Notes under the pieces: model-generated
The model's input: the letters and a program-made list of their open reading frames with translations, nothing else
Databases searched by the model: none
Told to the model about the DNA's origin: nothing
NCBI GenBank assembly: GCA_024734555.1
Contig: JANPWX010000038.1
Coordinates: 2,056,758 to 2,120,757, forward strand
Length of the DNA: 64,000 bases
Direction of reading: 5' to 3'
Source of the DNA: Trochalopteron elliotii
Lineage: Eukaryota; Chordata; Aves; Passeriformes; Leiothrichidae
Part shown: piece after piece, positions 36,933 through 50,300 of the stretch
Layout of the letters: each line of letters begins with the position of its first letter
How positions within the stretch are numbered: position 1 is the stretch's first letter
Made by a program: the position numbers and the translations under genes

Positions 36933-39900
36933 TGAAAGAACAAATAAACTTTTGATGATTTGAACATTTGCAAGACAGATTGTAAAGACAGAAGAATTAA
37001 TTGCATGTGGATTTCTTAACCTAGATAGAAACTTGCAATTGTATAAACATTTTTTTTAAATTAGCACTTGGTGTATATTTGAGAAAATTTCATTGGCAGC
37101 GCTAGTCTTCACTTCCAGTTTAAAACAAATTGCTATCCTTTCCAGTATAAGAACAAAGAAGAGCTTTATGCATGCAACTGTGCTTGTGTTCAGCTCTCAT
37201 TTGCCCACATAGAAAAAAAATTAAGCAGGCATTAAATATTAATTGTCTATTTTCTTGATACAGGTTGTCTTTTACATGCATATTTAATAGCATGATAACG
37301 TCATCTTTTCAAGTCTGAGTAGTAACCAATTCTTATTAAAACTATACTTCTGCAAAAGAATCTTTAAAGCTCAGAACCAGATGAAAAAGGAAAAGAGAAA
37401 ATGTGTTGCATTTAATGGACCTGATTTTAAACCCAATTTCAAATTAGGCATGGCTTTTTAATATTTGAGTCTAGTAGGTCTATCAAGTCCTAAATATTTA
37501 GCACTGGCCTGTAGCAAAATCTACATGGGAAAAAATAGATGCTGAAAACAGGAGGAAAGGAAGTACCATAAATCATTTTATTTGGAACTGAGAAGAAAGC
37601 ATGAAACAGTAGTTAGACATTCAAAAATAACACCAATTAGTAGGAAAGTGGTCCTGACAAGCATGTACCAGACAATATCTGGGTAGTTCTGAGGCAGCTA
37701 ATGGTACTGTCAAACTCATCTATCATGAAAGCAAACAGACATTTATCAAACATGGTGAATTTGTATGACAACACAACTTTTGGTCATAAAAGATGCTGAA
37801 ACTTTAGAGTTCTGAGCCAAGAGAAAATGTACCAGCTGTTGAACAGGTGAAAACTGGACAAATTTGGAAGAAAAATCAATTAATTCACATTTAATGTAAA
37901 ATAAGACAGTTTTGGAAATTCTTCAGCAATCCAAAAGATGAGAAAAATCTTCACAAAAGCTTCACTACTGAAGTCAGTCCTTGTTTTGTCACACATATTT
38001 TAAAAAATGACAGAAAAGAGAATATTTCATTTTCACATGATTTATTTAAAATGGAAAATTCAGCTCTTTGCTGTAGTTTTTTCCTTCCCAGACCTTTTGG
38101 ATTTTTTTCCCAAATCAAGAAAAAAATCTGACACCATGTATTTACTGTAGTGGCATTTTACTTTCCCAAACTATTTCAAGGCAGAAGAGTGATTTCTAAC
38201 AAAGTGATTTTGCCAACACTCACTGTAGTTCACCTTTTAATAAAAACATTTTATTGACAGTTGCAGTAAAAACTTAGGCAAGAGGAATATTAAAATGCCT
38301 TGAATACTGACTGAGGCCTAATTATTATAAAGTCTGGTTTTTGCTCAATCCACTTTTTTTTGGTCCCTATTACTGTACAGGCTGATTTTATTCAATGTCC
38401 TCTGTATAGAATGGAGGGACAATTATTACAATGAATTCATTCATGCTGAACTTTGCTAATGCTCCACCCAGCAGACTAACCTCTCTGTTTCAGTCACTTC
38501 TTCCTCTTTGGTCTTCTACAACTAGGGCAGCAGTTTTTTCTGTCACACGCTTATGAAGAAAAAAGGGCGGGGGAAAAAGGAACAGATTTATTGTATCTCT
38601 TCAGGTTCACAATTGTCTCTCCTTTAGCAGGAATGCCAGAAAGTTGTAAACATATATAAAACCTTTTAGTGTGAGTACAGTCTCTTAATTAAAACTACTC
38701 TCTCTCTTAAATATAGCTCTCTCAATTTTAATCTAGTAACATTTTGCTCTGGTGGCAGGTATCCAGATCCATCGTTACAATGCAAGATGATTCAGTGGCT
38801 TTGTAGCCCCAGAAGACTCTCTACTTTATCAAAAGTATGGCAGAGGAGAAGACAGGAAGTAAAATGATGAAGAAATAATTGAAACACAAGAGCTCGACAC
38901 ACCAAAACCAAGAAAGCTGACTTGATCAGTAAGTCAGAGCTGCTGACTGAAGTAAACCTCAATACCAAATAGCTTGGAATGTTTAAGAGAGTTGTGCAAA
39001 AATGGCTAACTGGCAAAGAGGCAGAAAAAAGAAAAATTGATTCCGTCTTCAACAGAGGCTATAGAAGACACAAATTTTCCCGAAAGATTATACTGGGTAT
39101 GCCTTAATGTAATCTGTTGTAGGCACCATTATTTTTCCTGTTTATATAATACTTTGTATTTTTAGTCATTAAACTAAATTAACTAAACACCAAAGTAAAA
39201 ACTGGAAGGTATTTTGCCAAAATGAATGCTAACAGACAGCCTTTTTTTTCTTAGTTGTGATTTTATTTTTGAATAGTAATATTATGAAAATAAGATTGAC
39301 AGTCCCATTGATACTTGAAAATATGCTTTTTCTTCTTAACTGCACATTAATTTTTTCCCAAGCTACATCACAAGATTGGTAATATGATGTGCAGTCTGTT
39401 ACTGTTCAGCATTTTGACCAGATCAGTAGTATCTGAAAGTCAGTCATACCTTTGAAAAGCTAAATTACTGAACTGATTTCTGTCCTTGGTAAAGGATAAC
39501 AACACATGTAACTGACAGGCTGCTTGGTCTCAAACTGAGTGAATGAGCTTTGGGAACATTACAGAAGTTCCTAACTGGTCTCTCCCATCTGGAATGATCT
39601 CTGAAGATTATGCAAAACCCATGTAAAGACACTTCTGTGCACATACCAAGTCTGCTGCAAGGATATGCAGAGCACTGATTCTCAGATTACCAACCTACAG
39701 TTTCTTCTGAAAGATAAATTCCTTTCTATAAAGACACATTTCTAATAGATACAAGTTGCCAATCTTCTAAACTATTATAAGATCCAGAGAAAATAGACCA
39801 GTGTACTTCTTTTCTCTGCTGGAACGTAATTTTTATAAATATGAATCAACTATCCCTCAGTATGTGCAAAACTTCAAGAGAAATTTTGAAAACAGGGGAA

Positions 39901-42834
39901 TAGACCATTAAAAGCTTTAGGCAACAGGATATATGAGAATATTATCAATACCACTCTTTTATAGATCATTGAGCTATTAACATTCTTATTGGGGATTCAG
40001 TACTGAAATTGTCAACCTGAAGACGAGGAGATAAGGGACAATATAGGTTTTGTACCATAAAGGAAAATGTTGTTGGATCCAAATTTGCCAAGGAATAAAG
40101 AAACAAAGCACTGGTAGCAAAAGAACCAAATAAACAAGGTGACAAAATGTAACAGGAAAAAAAAAACAACCATGCTGGACATTCTTAGCTCTCAGTTTGG
40201 CTTTAGTCTGAGCTAAATTCAGGAACAGTAAGTCTTCTATCCCTAAATTACAACGTTTGATCATATTTTAAAACTAGGCTTCTACCACCTGTTCTTACAC
40301 TGATGAGCTCCTGCATGATTTCCATTTTACCAAGGGAACTATCAGTATTGCAAAGCAAATCACAGTGTGAGCAGTGGTGGCATTCATGAATATCAATAGT
40401 GGGGGGACTACTGATCCAATACTAGCATGCCTGCTGCTTTTGGTAATCAGGATTCAATTCCTTGCTCTGCCACCATCTTTTACAGCCATTAACAAAGCTA
40501 CATAAGTTAAATCTTTTGGAAGATACAGACAGATGTGAGTTCAGTCTCACAGAGTTTTAACTGAGCACTTTGGAAGCTCTTGAAAAACAATAGTTAAGTC
40601 TGCTAAACTAATATCCATTGCCTGTCAGGAATTGTCTACCATGCCACATTAGAACAGCTATTTGGTTTCTGGTCTAGAATTGGCTCATATCCTAGCATAT
40701 GATGGCACACTGAGTTCATGTCACAGACTACCGGTAATCTCATCCTATTCCAATTTTTGAGTTAGTATATATTGAAAAGTGATTTCTCTTCATTTGAGAC
40801 ATGGCAAATCACCCTAACTCACCATCTGCATGCTTCTACTCTTTGGCAAAGCCCAGCAGTAGGAGTCAGGTGACATTTCCCTTAAGTCATGCTGTATTAT
40901 TTATCGCTGTCATAGCTGATAAACCACTATAAATGGCTGCATTACACAGGAGGTTTCTGCAAATCACCTGAAAGCCTCCACTGGCCTTTAGAAACACCAA
41001 AGACAACACCAATTTGGCTGGTCAAGCTGACACTGCTGGGAGTTCTCTGAGAAAGTCAGACCTGAAGTTTGGCGGTAAAATAAGAAAAACTGCATAATTG
41101 CCTGTTGCTTCTCTTCAGCCTCAACCACAACCTTGTCCAATCCACAACCCTTTTTTTGTCAGTGAGGGAGCTACAAATATATGACCCTGTAGCCCTTTCC
41201 TTTCATTTAGACTGAGGTTATACCACCTCTCCTAAGCCTTGTAATGATTGACCCTTGAAAGCATAAGATTCCCTTACCTTACTAAAGCAGGGTTTTTTAA
41301 ACAGATGTAAGATACACCAAATATATGGGCAGGAGTTTAATATTGTAAGTCTTTTTTGTTTCAGGTAATGATTATATGAAAATGTAAAAGATTTTCTTTC
41401 TGATATTTTCCATCAAAACAAAGGATGGTAACTGAAACAAGAGAGTTGTACTTTTATAAGGAATAGAATTGCATCTGGCTTTAACCTGTTAAAATTGCAT
41501 ATTTATCCTAATTCTTTATAATAGTTGCAACAAAACAATATGAAATCTAAAGCCAGGTGGGGAACACATCTACTGAAATCTGTCATATAGTAAAAATCAT
41601 TTTCTCTCAAACATTTTTCTTTTTGCCTCTTCCCTCAAGCAGTTTTTAATTTTGTTACATATTTTATTAATTCTTTCCTTTGATGTAATCTTTCTTTAAT
41701 AAAGGTGTTATTTTGTGGTTTTTTAAGATTATTTTCTCTCTGTTTCTCTTATACTTCTCTTTTGTGTGGCAAATTAAATACTAGCAAAAATATTATTCTA
41801 ACACAGTTGAACATCCCATATGACTACAAATCACCTACATATATATCAGAAATTGATATATTAGGGAAATAATATATCTTAAATTTTGTTATGTGTCAGG
41901 TTATTCCTATTTTTGCACTATGAAAAGAAAGCAATAGGAACAGTCTGATGTGCTCTGACAGAGACTACTGGATATGCTACCATGGAGTCAAGAATGCATT
42001 AACACTATAATTAATTAGAAATAATCACCATTCTGAATTAAATTCTGTCTTTATACATCTCCTAGTTATTCATAATCATTCACATATTAGTGTAAAAATT
42101 TTGAAGTATCTGAACTGCTTGAATTGACTATTGAAGGCTGATCATATACCACACATGGAACAGCTTGTTTAAGTCAGATAGTACTTGTGTTTCCCTTGAC
42201 TGGATATATAAGCTAATATAAATAAAAAATAATTATTAGTTACAAATGGAGAAATAACTTTTTATGGGGCTTTATGCCCCCTAATTCTTATTCAGTTAAA
42301 CCTTTCTGTATCTGTTCATGTCATTGAGCTTTTTGGCTAAACAACACAAAATTTGTGAATGTAAGGCCATTCAAAAGATCTGTCCATGAGAGCCATCCTC
42401 TCCCATCCTCTCTTCTCGCCTCTCCCCTTCTCTCTTTTGGTCTCGACCTTGCAGTATGTCTAGGCCAAGTGGTTTTACCAGGAATGTCAGTCTATTATAT
42501 CAGCTACAGTTCAAGTAGGTTTTCAACTGTAGTGGGAAAGAGTAGGTGAAACAAATATAGCATACAGATATGCAGTTGTAAGAAAGAGAAACACATAGAA
42601 ATGAAAAAGCTAGGAAAAAAGAGAAAAGCAAAAATCTGAAAGTGCAAATTCAAAAAGGATTAAAACTTGAGTTTAAAATACTACATTAGAAGATAAGGCT
42701 AAACAAATAAACAAAACAAAACAAAATAGAAAAAGAAAAGAAGAAAAAGACTTCTCCAGCTACACAGATCAATAAAAAAGGTAGAGACTTCAATACAGAA
42801 AATGCTGGCATTTAAAAATTGGAAAGCTTTTTCA
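36933..42834. other. unannotated AT-rich sequence
   Basis: Nearly 6 kb with no exon, RNA gene or interspersed repeat that I recognise. Frames such as 38792-39052 (minus) lack any family pattern. Confidence 0.55.
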
Positions 42835-43110
42835 GCTGAGGAGAACAGAAAAATCCATAATACGTAGCAGGTCAAATAGAAACAGGAAATTAAAAGAGCT
42901 AAAAAAGAATTTGAAGAGCATCTTGCAAAGGATGCTCAAACTGATAATGAAAAGTTATTAAAATACATCAAAATTAGTCAGCTAGGGAATGGGTTGGATT
43001 GTTTGATGACAAGAATTTTAAAAGGGGAAATCATAAATGATACAACCATAGTGGAGAAGTTCAGCAAAATACTGCTTTCATTTTTACAGAATGCACAGGA
43101 TGCTGAGGAA
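42835..43110 (+). mobile_element. old CR1-clade LINE ORF2 linker remnant
   Basis: A plus-strand frame without stops (about 42895-43115) reads RAKKEFEEHLAKDA, then KLLKYIK, then KGEIINDTTIVEKFSKILL and LQNAQDAEEFP. The order and chemistry match the CR1-clade ORF2 linker between endonuclease and RT (RAK-EFE--LA-D-K--PK-F-KYI, then GN-I-DD-E-AE-FN--F-SVF). Two stops occur just upstream (NT*QVK*KQEIK). The divergence suggests an older subfamily than the other CR1s here. I saw no continuation into RT. Confidence 0.6.
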
Positions 43111-45736
43111 TTTCCCACACGATGTAAATTCTTTGTAGCAAATAGATCAGAGGACTTAGAATAATGCAGAGAACCCCAAGAGTCCTGAACATAAAGATTT
43201 CGTGATGGGCTGGTTCCCTGCTCCCTGGCTTTGCAGAGACTGAAACCACTCGCTGCTGCCTATGGCCCTGATCTGCACTGCACTGCTTGGACTTGATGTG
43301 TTTGGAGACTGTATTATTAACCCTTGACAGAAAATGGAACTGTTTCATGGGATATATAGGCTGTCCTTTCTCCACTGGCTACTTAAGTTAACCTTCCTTC
43401 CTTGTCTTTCCCTCAAATTCTTCATATTTCTCCTGGAGCTGATGTTTCAACTAGGACTGAAGCAGTACTCATTTGGTCTCTTCCTGGCAAGAATAGCTTT
43501 AATTTCACCAGCATATTGCAACATCACTCTGAGGATTAATTAATATTTCCTGTGGGTGGCAGTCTACATGCCAAAATAAAATTTATTTTACTTCCAGTTT
43601 CATTGGTTTTGCAGTAACTGATAAAGCATTAGCTGCTGAAGATTGCACAGAATATCTGAGCAAGATAAATGAAGTCTCTTAGTACAATATCTATACTTAT
43701 ATGTCAAATATAAAGATTCTCAGCTACAGAATTTAGTGATCAAGTTGGTATCTGCATATCCCCTGCAGCTATAGAGCTTAACACAAAACCTCCATAATGA
43801 GCAGGGAAAATACAATGTAAAGATAAATAACTGTGAATAGACCTTGGTGAAGAGAGTCGATTCAATGCCACAGGATGCCACCTTTGTTTGTCTCTGTCTT
43901 TCCTCCTAAATTGGCATTGTATCAGGAGCACAAACTTCTTACATACAAAGGATTTCTGGACATGCGCTTCAGCCTTACTTGCTACATTAATTAAATTCAG
44001 CAGTAGCATTGTTAATTTTTCTGAACAGCTGGACAAAACACAGTTAGATTTTTCCCATGTTGCAAAAATCACTAGGGGAGCTTATTATAAGAACCACCTT
44101 AGCAGCAAGAAACCTCAAGTTATAAATAAGGTAGCTATTATGAAAGAGGAATCTATAGATCAATACCTTTTGTGCAGAGCCTGAGACAGTGATCTGTAGT
44201 GCTCCTTTCCCATACACATTTTAGATAGATTTATTATCTTTAATATTTAAAAAATGCATATTATATTTTTTTTTGTCTAAGAATAATGATCTGAGAAGTC
44301 ACCAGGCACCAACTAGCCAACTCCCACTTTTGGCCTATCCTTTCCAAAAGATAAGATAATGATAATAGGAACAGGCTGATTTTTTATGTTTTGGTTTTTT
44401 TTTCCTTAACAACATGCAGTTAAGAAAACATAATCTTGTGATTGCAGTACTCAATAAGAGCCTACATATTCTGCACTCAATTCCCAAGCTTGCCACAATA
44501 TTTCTAGGCCATTATAAGTAGGTATTTCGTGTGAGATTCAGTTCACTTCCTTTTTCCCAGCTGTAAGATAGACATCAAGGCTTTATCTATTATCACTATA
44601 AATAAAAGCACTTTCAGAGGACAGCTCCTTCTTTCCTAACAAGCCTAGCTTCTGGATGGCTAAAATTAAAGAGATGGTCTTCAGATCTCTATTCCTTAGA
44701 GGAAGAGAAACATGGAAGAACTTTAAAAGCTGGACAGTCTGGAATGTTTTGCACAGGGGTGAATACTCAGTACTTGCTATTGGACTCTTTTCAGGTTGGC
44801 CCCAAGACAGCAGAATGGAAAACTCCCACATGTGCAAGTCACATACAGTGTAAATCCCACCCATGGGAATGGAGCATATCCTCTGAGCCTGATAATATTA
44901 CCTTCAGAGGGCCTGCAGCTGTGGTTTCCCTCATGGGATGCCAATTGATTTGGACTGTCAGATGGACTCCTCACTCTTGCTCATGATAGCTTTTCTGAGA
45001 GAAATCTCTGATAAAAACTAAACCATTATGAATGAAACTCAATTCCGAGGTTGAGTCTCTCCACAAGAGATGCCAAGAACTTCCTTTTCATTCTGCCACA
45101 CCCTGAATTTTCTCCAGTATTATATGCCAAAGACCATAAAAAAGGGCTTCCACAAGTAAAAGAGAAATGCAGTTCAGCTCAAAATTTTCTCTGCTGTGGG
45201 ATTTTTTTGAGCTCATTTAAATTACCAGATTCTTCTCTGATGCTTTATGCTAGCTAGGATAGTAATGATTTTCTTTCAAGCTACTAACTTTCTTCCAAAA
45301 TCAAAGTAAAGTCATGTTTAGCTTTCCATTTTTCTGACTAGTCTTATCCTGCTGAACTAAATGGAGTTTCCTGCTTTTTCTCAGATAAGGCACATAATTA
45401 CTTGGTAAAATTTAAATGTGATTTGTTTAATTTAATTTGTGATTATGAGCTTTTAATAACTACATAAATTTAACTTCTCACATATAATAAAAACTGTATC
45501 TTCACAATACCCTTGTAAAATATTCTGTATTATGAGCACAAAATGGAGGTATGAAGGGTTTGTCTAGACATGACATTATAAGAAGCATAAGCAAGACTTT
45601 CATATGTAGAAAAATGACCAAACCAAATCTTACAGTACTGGTACGGCAGCAAGTCCAACTTTATAAACCTTTTTGAGAGAAAGGGTGTGTCAGTTCAAAC
45701 TGCTCAGATGTAAAATTGCACCTCTATTTTAGTTAG
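43111..45736. other. unannotated sequence
   Basis: No gene or known repeat recognised. Several 65-110 codon frames on both strands show no conserved pattern. Confidence 0.5.
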
Positions 45737-46043
45737 AGCCATAGGATTAGAGCATAATTCAGGTTAGAAGGAAGTTTGGGAGGTCTTTGGTCTCATTACC
45801 TACTGAAAGTGGTGGAGTCAGATATGACAACAGAACAGGTTGCTCAGAGCTGTATTCTACTTGGCCTTGAAAACACCAACAGCTGGACACTGACAGCTTC
45901 TCTTGTCAACATGTTCCAGTGCCTGACAGTCCTCATGGTGCATAAAATTTTCTTCATATCAAGTCCAAATCTGTTTTTTCCTAGGTTGTGTGTATTGTCT
46001 CTTGTTCTGCCATTAAGTGCTGTGAAGAGCCTGGCTTGGGCTT
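45737..46043 (-). mobile_element. CR1 LINE 3'-end fragment
   Basis: The plus strand shows a mutated tail (GAGCCATAGGATTAGAGCA), then TTCAGGTTAGAAGGAAGTTT, CAGGTTGCTCAGAGC, CATGTTCCAGTGCCTGACAG, CCTCATGGTGCATAAAATTT and TGTCTCTTGTTCTGCC. This is the complement of a CR1 3' region. Heavy substitution shows it is old. Confidence 0.85.
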
Positions 46044-46050
46044 ACAATTC

Positions 46051-46929
46051 AACTTAATTTGAAAAATTGGTGATATATGCAGCAAATTATGCAAAAGTAC
46101 TCCTACTGATTGAAATTTTACTGATGCACTTGTACAGTTCTTGTGGTCAAAACATGTACTGAATGTCTGAAAAACAAGAATGGAGACAGTATGTCTGTGT
46201 CCACTTGTGTCTCCTATCTATTTATCAATTTAACTACATTGAAAAGAGCTTTTATTGAAGTGTTGAATATGGTTCCCTGTCGCTTTTCATAGACTGTCCT
46301 AAGATGGAGCCTCAATTAGGAAGGTATTACTTTTGCCTTTTGTACTCTTATCTTTCACTCTCTTCTGTTACTCTTTGGTTGTTGTTGTTGTTGGTTTTGC
46401 TGTTGTTCTTTTGTGGTTTTATTCTGTTTTGAAAGCAGCCTGTTTCAGAGCTATTAAAGAGCTTTTCAATACATATTAATCCTTCTCTTTCTATATTATT
46501 TGATTTCTCTGTTCTCTGCCTCAGGAGACTATTTTAAATTTTAACCCAGGATGCTTGTTCCTCCATTCTGACCAGCTGTTTTTGAAAAAAATATTGCCTT
46601 GATCTGTGTTTTAATATTCACACCTTTCTCCTCTCAATATTTTAGTGATTGGTTATATGCATGACATATTTCGTTTTTTGGTTTTTTTTGTTTTCCACCT
46701 GAAGGTGAAAGACATAGTTGTGGTTTATTACCTTTAGAAAATGAATTCTTCTCAGTGGTAACATTATAATTTAGGTTTATTTAAAATCTCAATGTTGAAA
46801 TGAGTAATGCAAATTCTATTATACAATGTCCCAGTTATTGATTAAAATTGGACTAGTACATTTATGCAAGCATCTTTAAGAATGATTATGACTGAAAACA
46901 TTAAATCAAATTCTTTTTGGTTTTGTACA
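46051..46929. other. unannotated sequence with a GTT simple repeat
   Basis: A short (GTT)n tract at 46378-46393 and T-rich sequence; no gene recognised. Confidence 0.55.
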
Positions 46930-47318
46930 GAAATAGCCTGTTTAGCATAGAGAAGAGAATGCTCGGGGAGGATCTTAACAATTCATATGAAAACCCGAAG
47001 AGAGAGGGCAAAGACAGAGCCGGGTTCTTTTCAGCAGTGCCCTCTGACAGGACCAGAGACAGTGGGCAAAAAATGAAAGAAGGGTCTTTCCTCTGAACAT
47101 CAGAAAACATTTCATCAGCATGAGAGTGACAGGGCATTGCCTTAGGTTGCTCAGTGTGGTTGTGGAATCTCCATCATTGGAGAGAAAGTATGGAAAAAAA
47201 AGCCATCTGATCCTGAGAAACCTGTTCTAGATGGTCCTTTTTGAGCAGAGGGCTTGGACTGGGTGACTCCCAGAGGTTCCTTCCAACTTCACCATTTGGG
47301 AAGATCTGTGGGTGACAA
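46930..47318 (+). mobile_element. CR1 LINE 3' end (ORF2 C-terminus and 3' UTR)
   Basis: In plus sense the sequence encodes the end of CR1 ORF2 (CLFSIEKRMLGEDL, then FFSAVPSDRTRDSGQKM). It then runs through GTGGTTGTGGAATCTCCATC, CATTGGAGAGAAAG and GCTTGGACTGGGTGACTCC to CAGAGGTTCCTTCCAACTTC. It ends near ACCATTTGGGAAG, where the terminal repeat units are degraded. It is 5'-truncated at about 390 bp and inactive. It is the largest of the few CR1s here in plus orientation. Confidence 0.93.
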
Positions 47319-50300
47319 TTGAATGATCTAAGAATCTTAATCAGATGGTAATTCTGTGTGTCAGATTTTTGTTCCTTCTTTATACGTATTTCCTCAAATT
47401 TCAGACAGTGTTGTCAATCTCTTTGTACTTCTGTCAAAAAAAAAAAAAAGTTGATGATTCGAGTGGATGAAAATGTCTATAATGTTGGATTATATTTTAC
47501 TTGTGATTTTCTGGAATTTCTAAACAATGAAATTACTTCACGTACTGTTCCCCAGTGGAATTGCTGATTGTCATGTGTATAGTCCTCAAATTACTGGTAC
47601 AGAAGGCTTGAATTTTGCAGCAATTGGAGTTAACAGATATGTGTGGATAATGCACATAGAAAGGAAAGGCTATGGAATATCATTCTCTTTTGGCATAGAT
47701 TTTAAACAGAAGTCCTTTCCCTTCTAGTTTCTTGGAGTACCTATTTCCTAAAACAGGTATTTTTGAGGAGGTATGAATAGGGATTGTTTGAGAATTATAT
47801 ACTTGAAGAGTTTTTACCAGTCACTGATTCCTAACACTTTGCTAACCCTCTTTAATACCTTAGTTTATTAAAATGGGATATAATTCAGATCATTTTGGTC
47901 TTTACAAGGAACACTGTCGATGTAGGACTTTTTCTATACTATGTGCACATACACATATGAACATCTTCCTAAGTTAAATGAACATTCCTTGCAAATCAAA
48001 TTTAATGCATCATTCACAGCTTTTACTGTATCCCTTTCCAGTTCCTAGAGGACAGATAAGTATCTGTATAGCTGGTCATCCATAATCCTTCGGATTAGGA
48101 GTTATGAAAAGATATTTTTGCAATCTAATTAAATTGTGAATTTGATACATTAGTATCATTTTTTGCATGTAATACTGTAAAAAAAAAAACCCATGATATA
48201 ATAATCCATACTAAATTGATTTTAAATTATTTTCCTATGAAAAATAGACTTAATTTTAGATTTATAAGATCCAGTTTTATTCCCTGCCACTCTCTTAATT
48301 TCTTCAATAAAACCATTGTCAACAGTATCACACTATCAACAAATATTAAAAGTCACTAATTTCAGTTATGAATAACACACATCATGTCACCATATAATTC
48401 AAAATCCCAAATGAAACATCTCTGGTCAGTTATTAATAAAAGCATTGAAAATACAACAATGGAGGTCATCACATTACTAGATACCTATATCTGGGTAAAT
48501 AAAGTGAGTTCTAAATATATTAACACAGATAAATCATCACAATCCTCACTTGTTAATAGTTTGTCCCTGCCTGAAATTTATGTCTTTTGAGATAATTTTG
48601 CCATTGTAAATAATCTTGTGGAAGTTACTGTTTTTAAGATTATTAACATGATATACTAACCAAGGAGGAAAGTACAGCTAAATAGAATGGTTGGAACAGT
48701 TTCTTTCCATTTTCTGCAGAGTTAGGAAAAAGGGGTTAACTCTATTGTTACATGAAAATCTCAGCTTTCAAGATCACCATACAAATACTTCTCTCATAAA
48801 TACATATTTGCAAAAGAGTTTGGAACACTATCGCTTTCATCAAACATTATTCTCCTGAATATTCACAAAAAGCAAACAGAAGGGATTGTGAATACTTGCC
48901 AGAGCAGATTTACTACATGTTGTTGAACAAGTATTAGTGAATGTGGGAATTTTTTTCAGTAATCTTGAAGATATTTAGCTCTTCAGGGCAACCAAGTGAC
49001 TCTGCTGGGTGTCTGTCCTGTTCCTTCACCCTTAAAAAACCTCCAACACAGCTATGTTCCTACCTGCCCTCCTCTCCATCCAAGCTGCATTTCAAGGTAA
49101 ACAATAGATGTACAGAGTAAAAAATAGGCGTAACAGAGTGCTTCTTGCTGTTCATGAGGGATGTGACAAAGATATGCATCTCATAAGTGGGATATGTGTT
49201 CCAAGACTGGAACACACTGCCTAATACATGAGCCACACAAATTAGAGAGAGAAACTCAGATGCTTGTTGTCTCAGCGATCTTGCCACTATGGACAACCTT
49301 GTCCTAACAGATCTTCTACAGATCTCCTTAGCTTCTATATTCATGTTTCCAGCTTGCATGTCTTGTTAGGCAGTGAACTTGTAAACCCAGTCTTAACTTC
49401 TATCTTCATAGCACATGCTTTTTATGCAAATCAGCCATTTGTTCTTACATTTTATTCTAAAGGACTGGAAATATTAAAAAAAAATATTAAAAAGCATATC
49501 AATGCTTTTTAGGGGTTTTTTAGGCTTTATATAGGGTTTTTTTTCTTTGGAAAAGAGGGCTTTGGAGGAGTTTGTCTCTTTTTTTTCTCTCGAATGCTGT
49601 CTTCAGCAAAGGAGCCTTTATTTCCTTATGCTTCACTTTGAAATTATGCCACTTCCAATGTGTATATGTATTTTACATTTCTAAAATATCAGATTTCCCT
49701 CTGGCGTAAACCTGAACTATTCATGGGCATCTCAAAAATTCATCCTTAGCAAGCAGGAAAAACCCCGTAACCTTTCTAATACCTCTACTTCAGAAGAAAC
49801 AAAAAGTTGTCTTACAAAAATGTACTTCACCTGTAGGCCATTGGAATGATATCCTCTGTTTTGTGTTGTATCAGTCTGTGTGTGATAACATTGTCTCATA
49901 TCTAAAACTGTTTCTTGTCTAATCTTTGAAGAGAAGTCCAGGGAAACATTAAATGCTATAAAACACTCTAGCGTTTCCTGGAGCAACATTACTTCCATAC
50001 TATGATTCTAAAGTCCTGTGGCAATGATATTTAACATGTCTTGACCAAGAATTCCCAAATACTTTTCAGACTTGCATGAACCATCACAAGCCTTTGAAGA
50101 TATTTTCATTTGACTTCTGATTTATATTTAGCAGGTTTAAAAATAACGCTAATAACTATGAGAGTGAGCTTTCTCTAATTATGCCTTCAAAACAATTCAG
50201 TATATTCCAGTGTCAACCAGTTGCTTATTTAAACCTGGTGGTAAACCCTTTCCTAATATTGCCAATAATAATTAGTGTACTTCCATGGAGAGACATTTTT

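Noticed and set aside
36185..36963. Pro/Ser/His-rich frames of 144-170 codons as secreted proteins
   Set aside because: They are products of the GC-rich U3 of a family-B LTR, including its tandem repeats.
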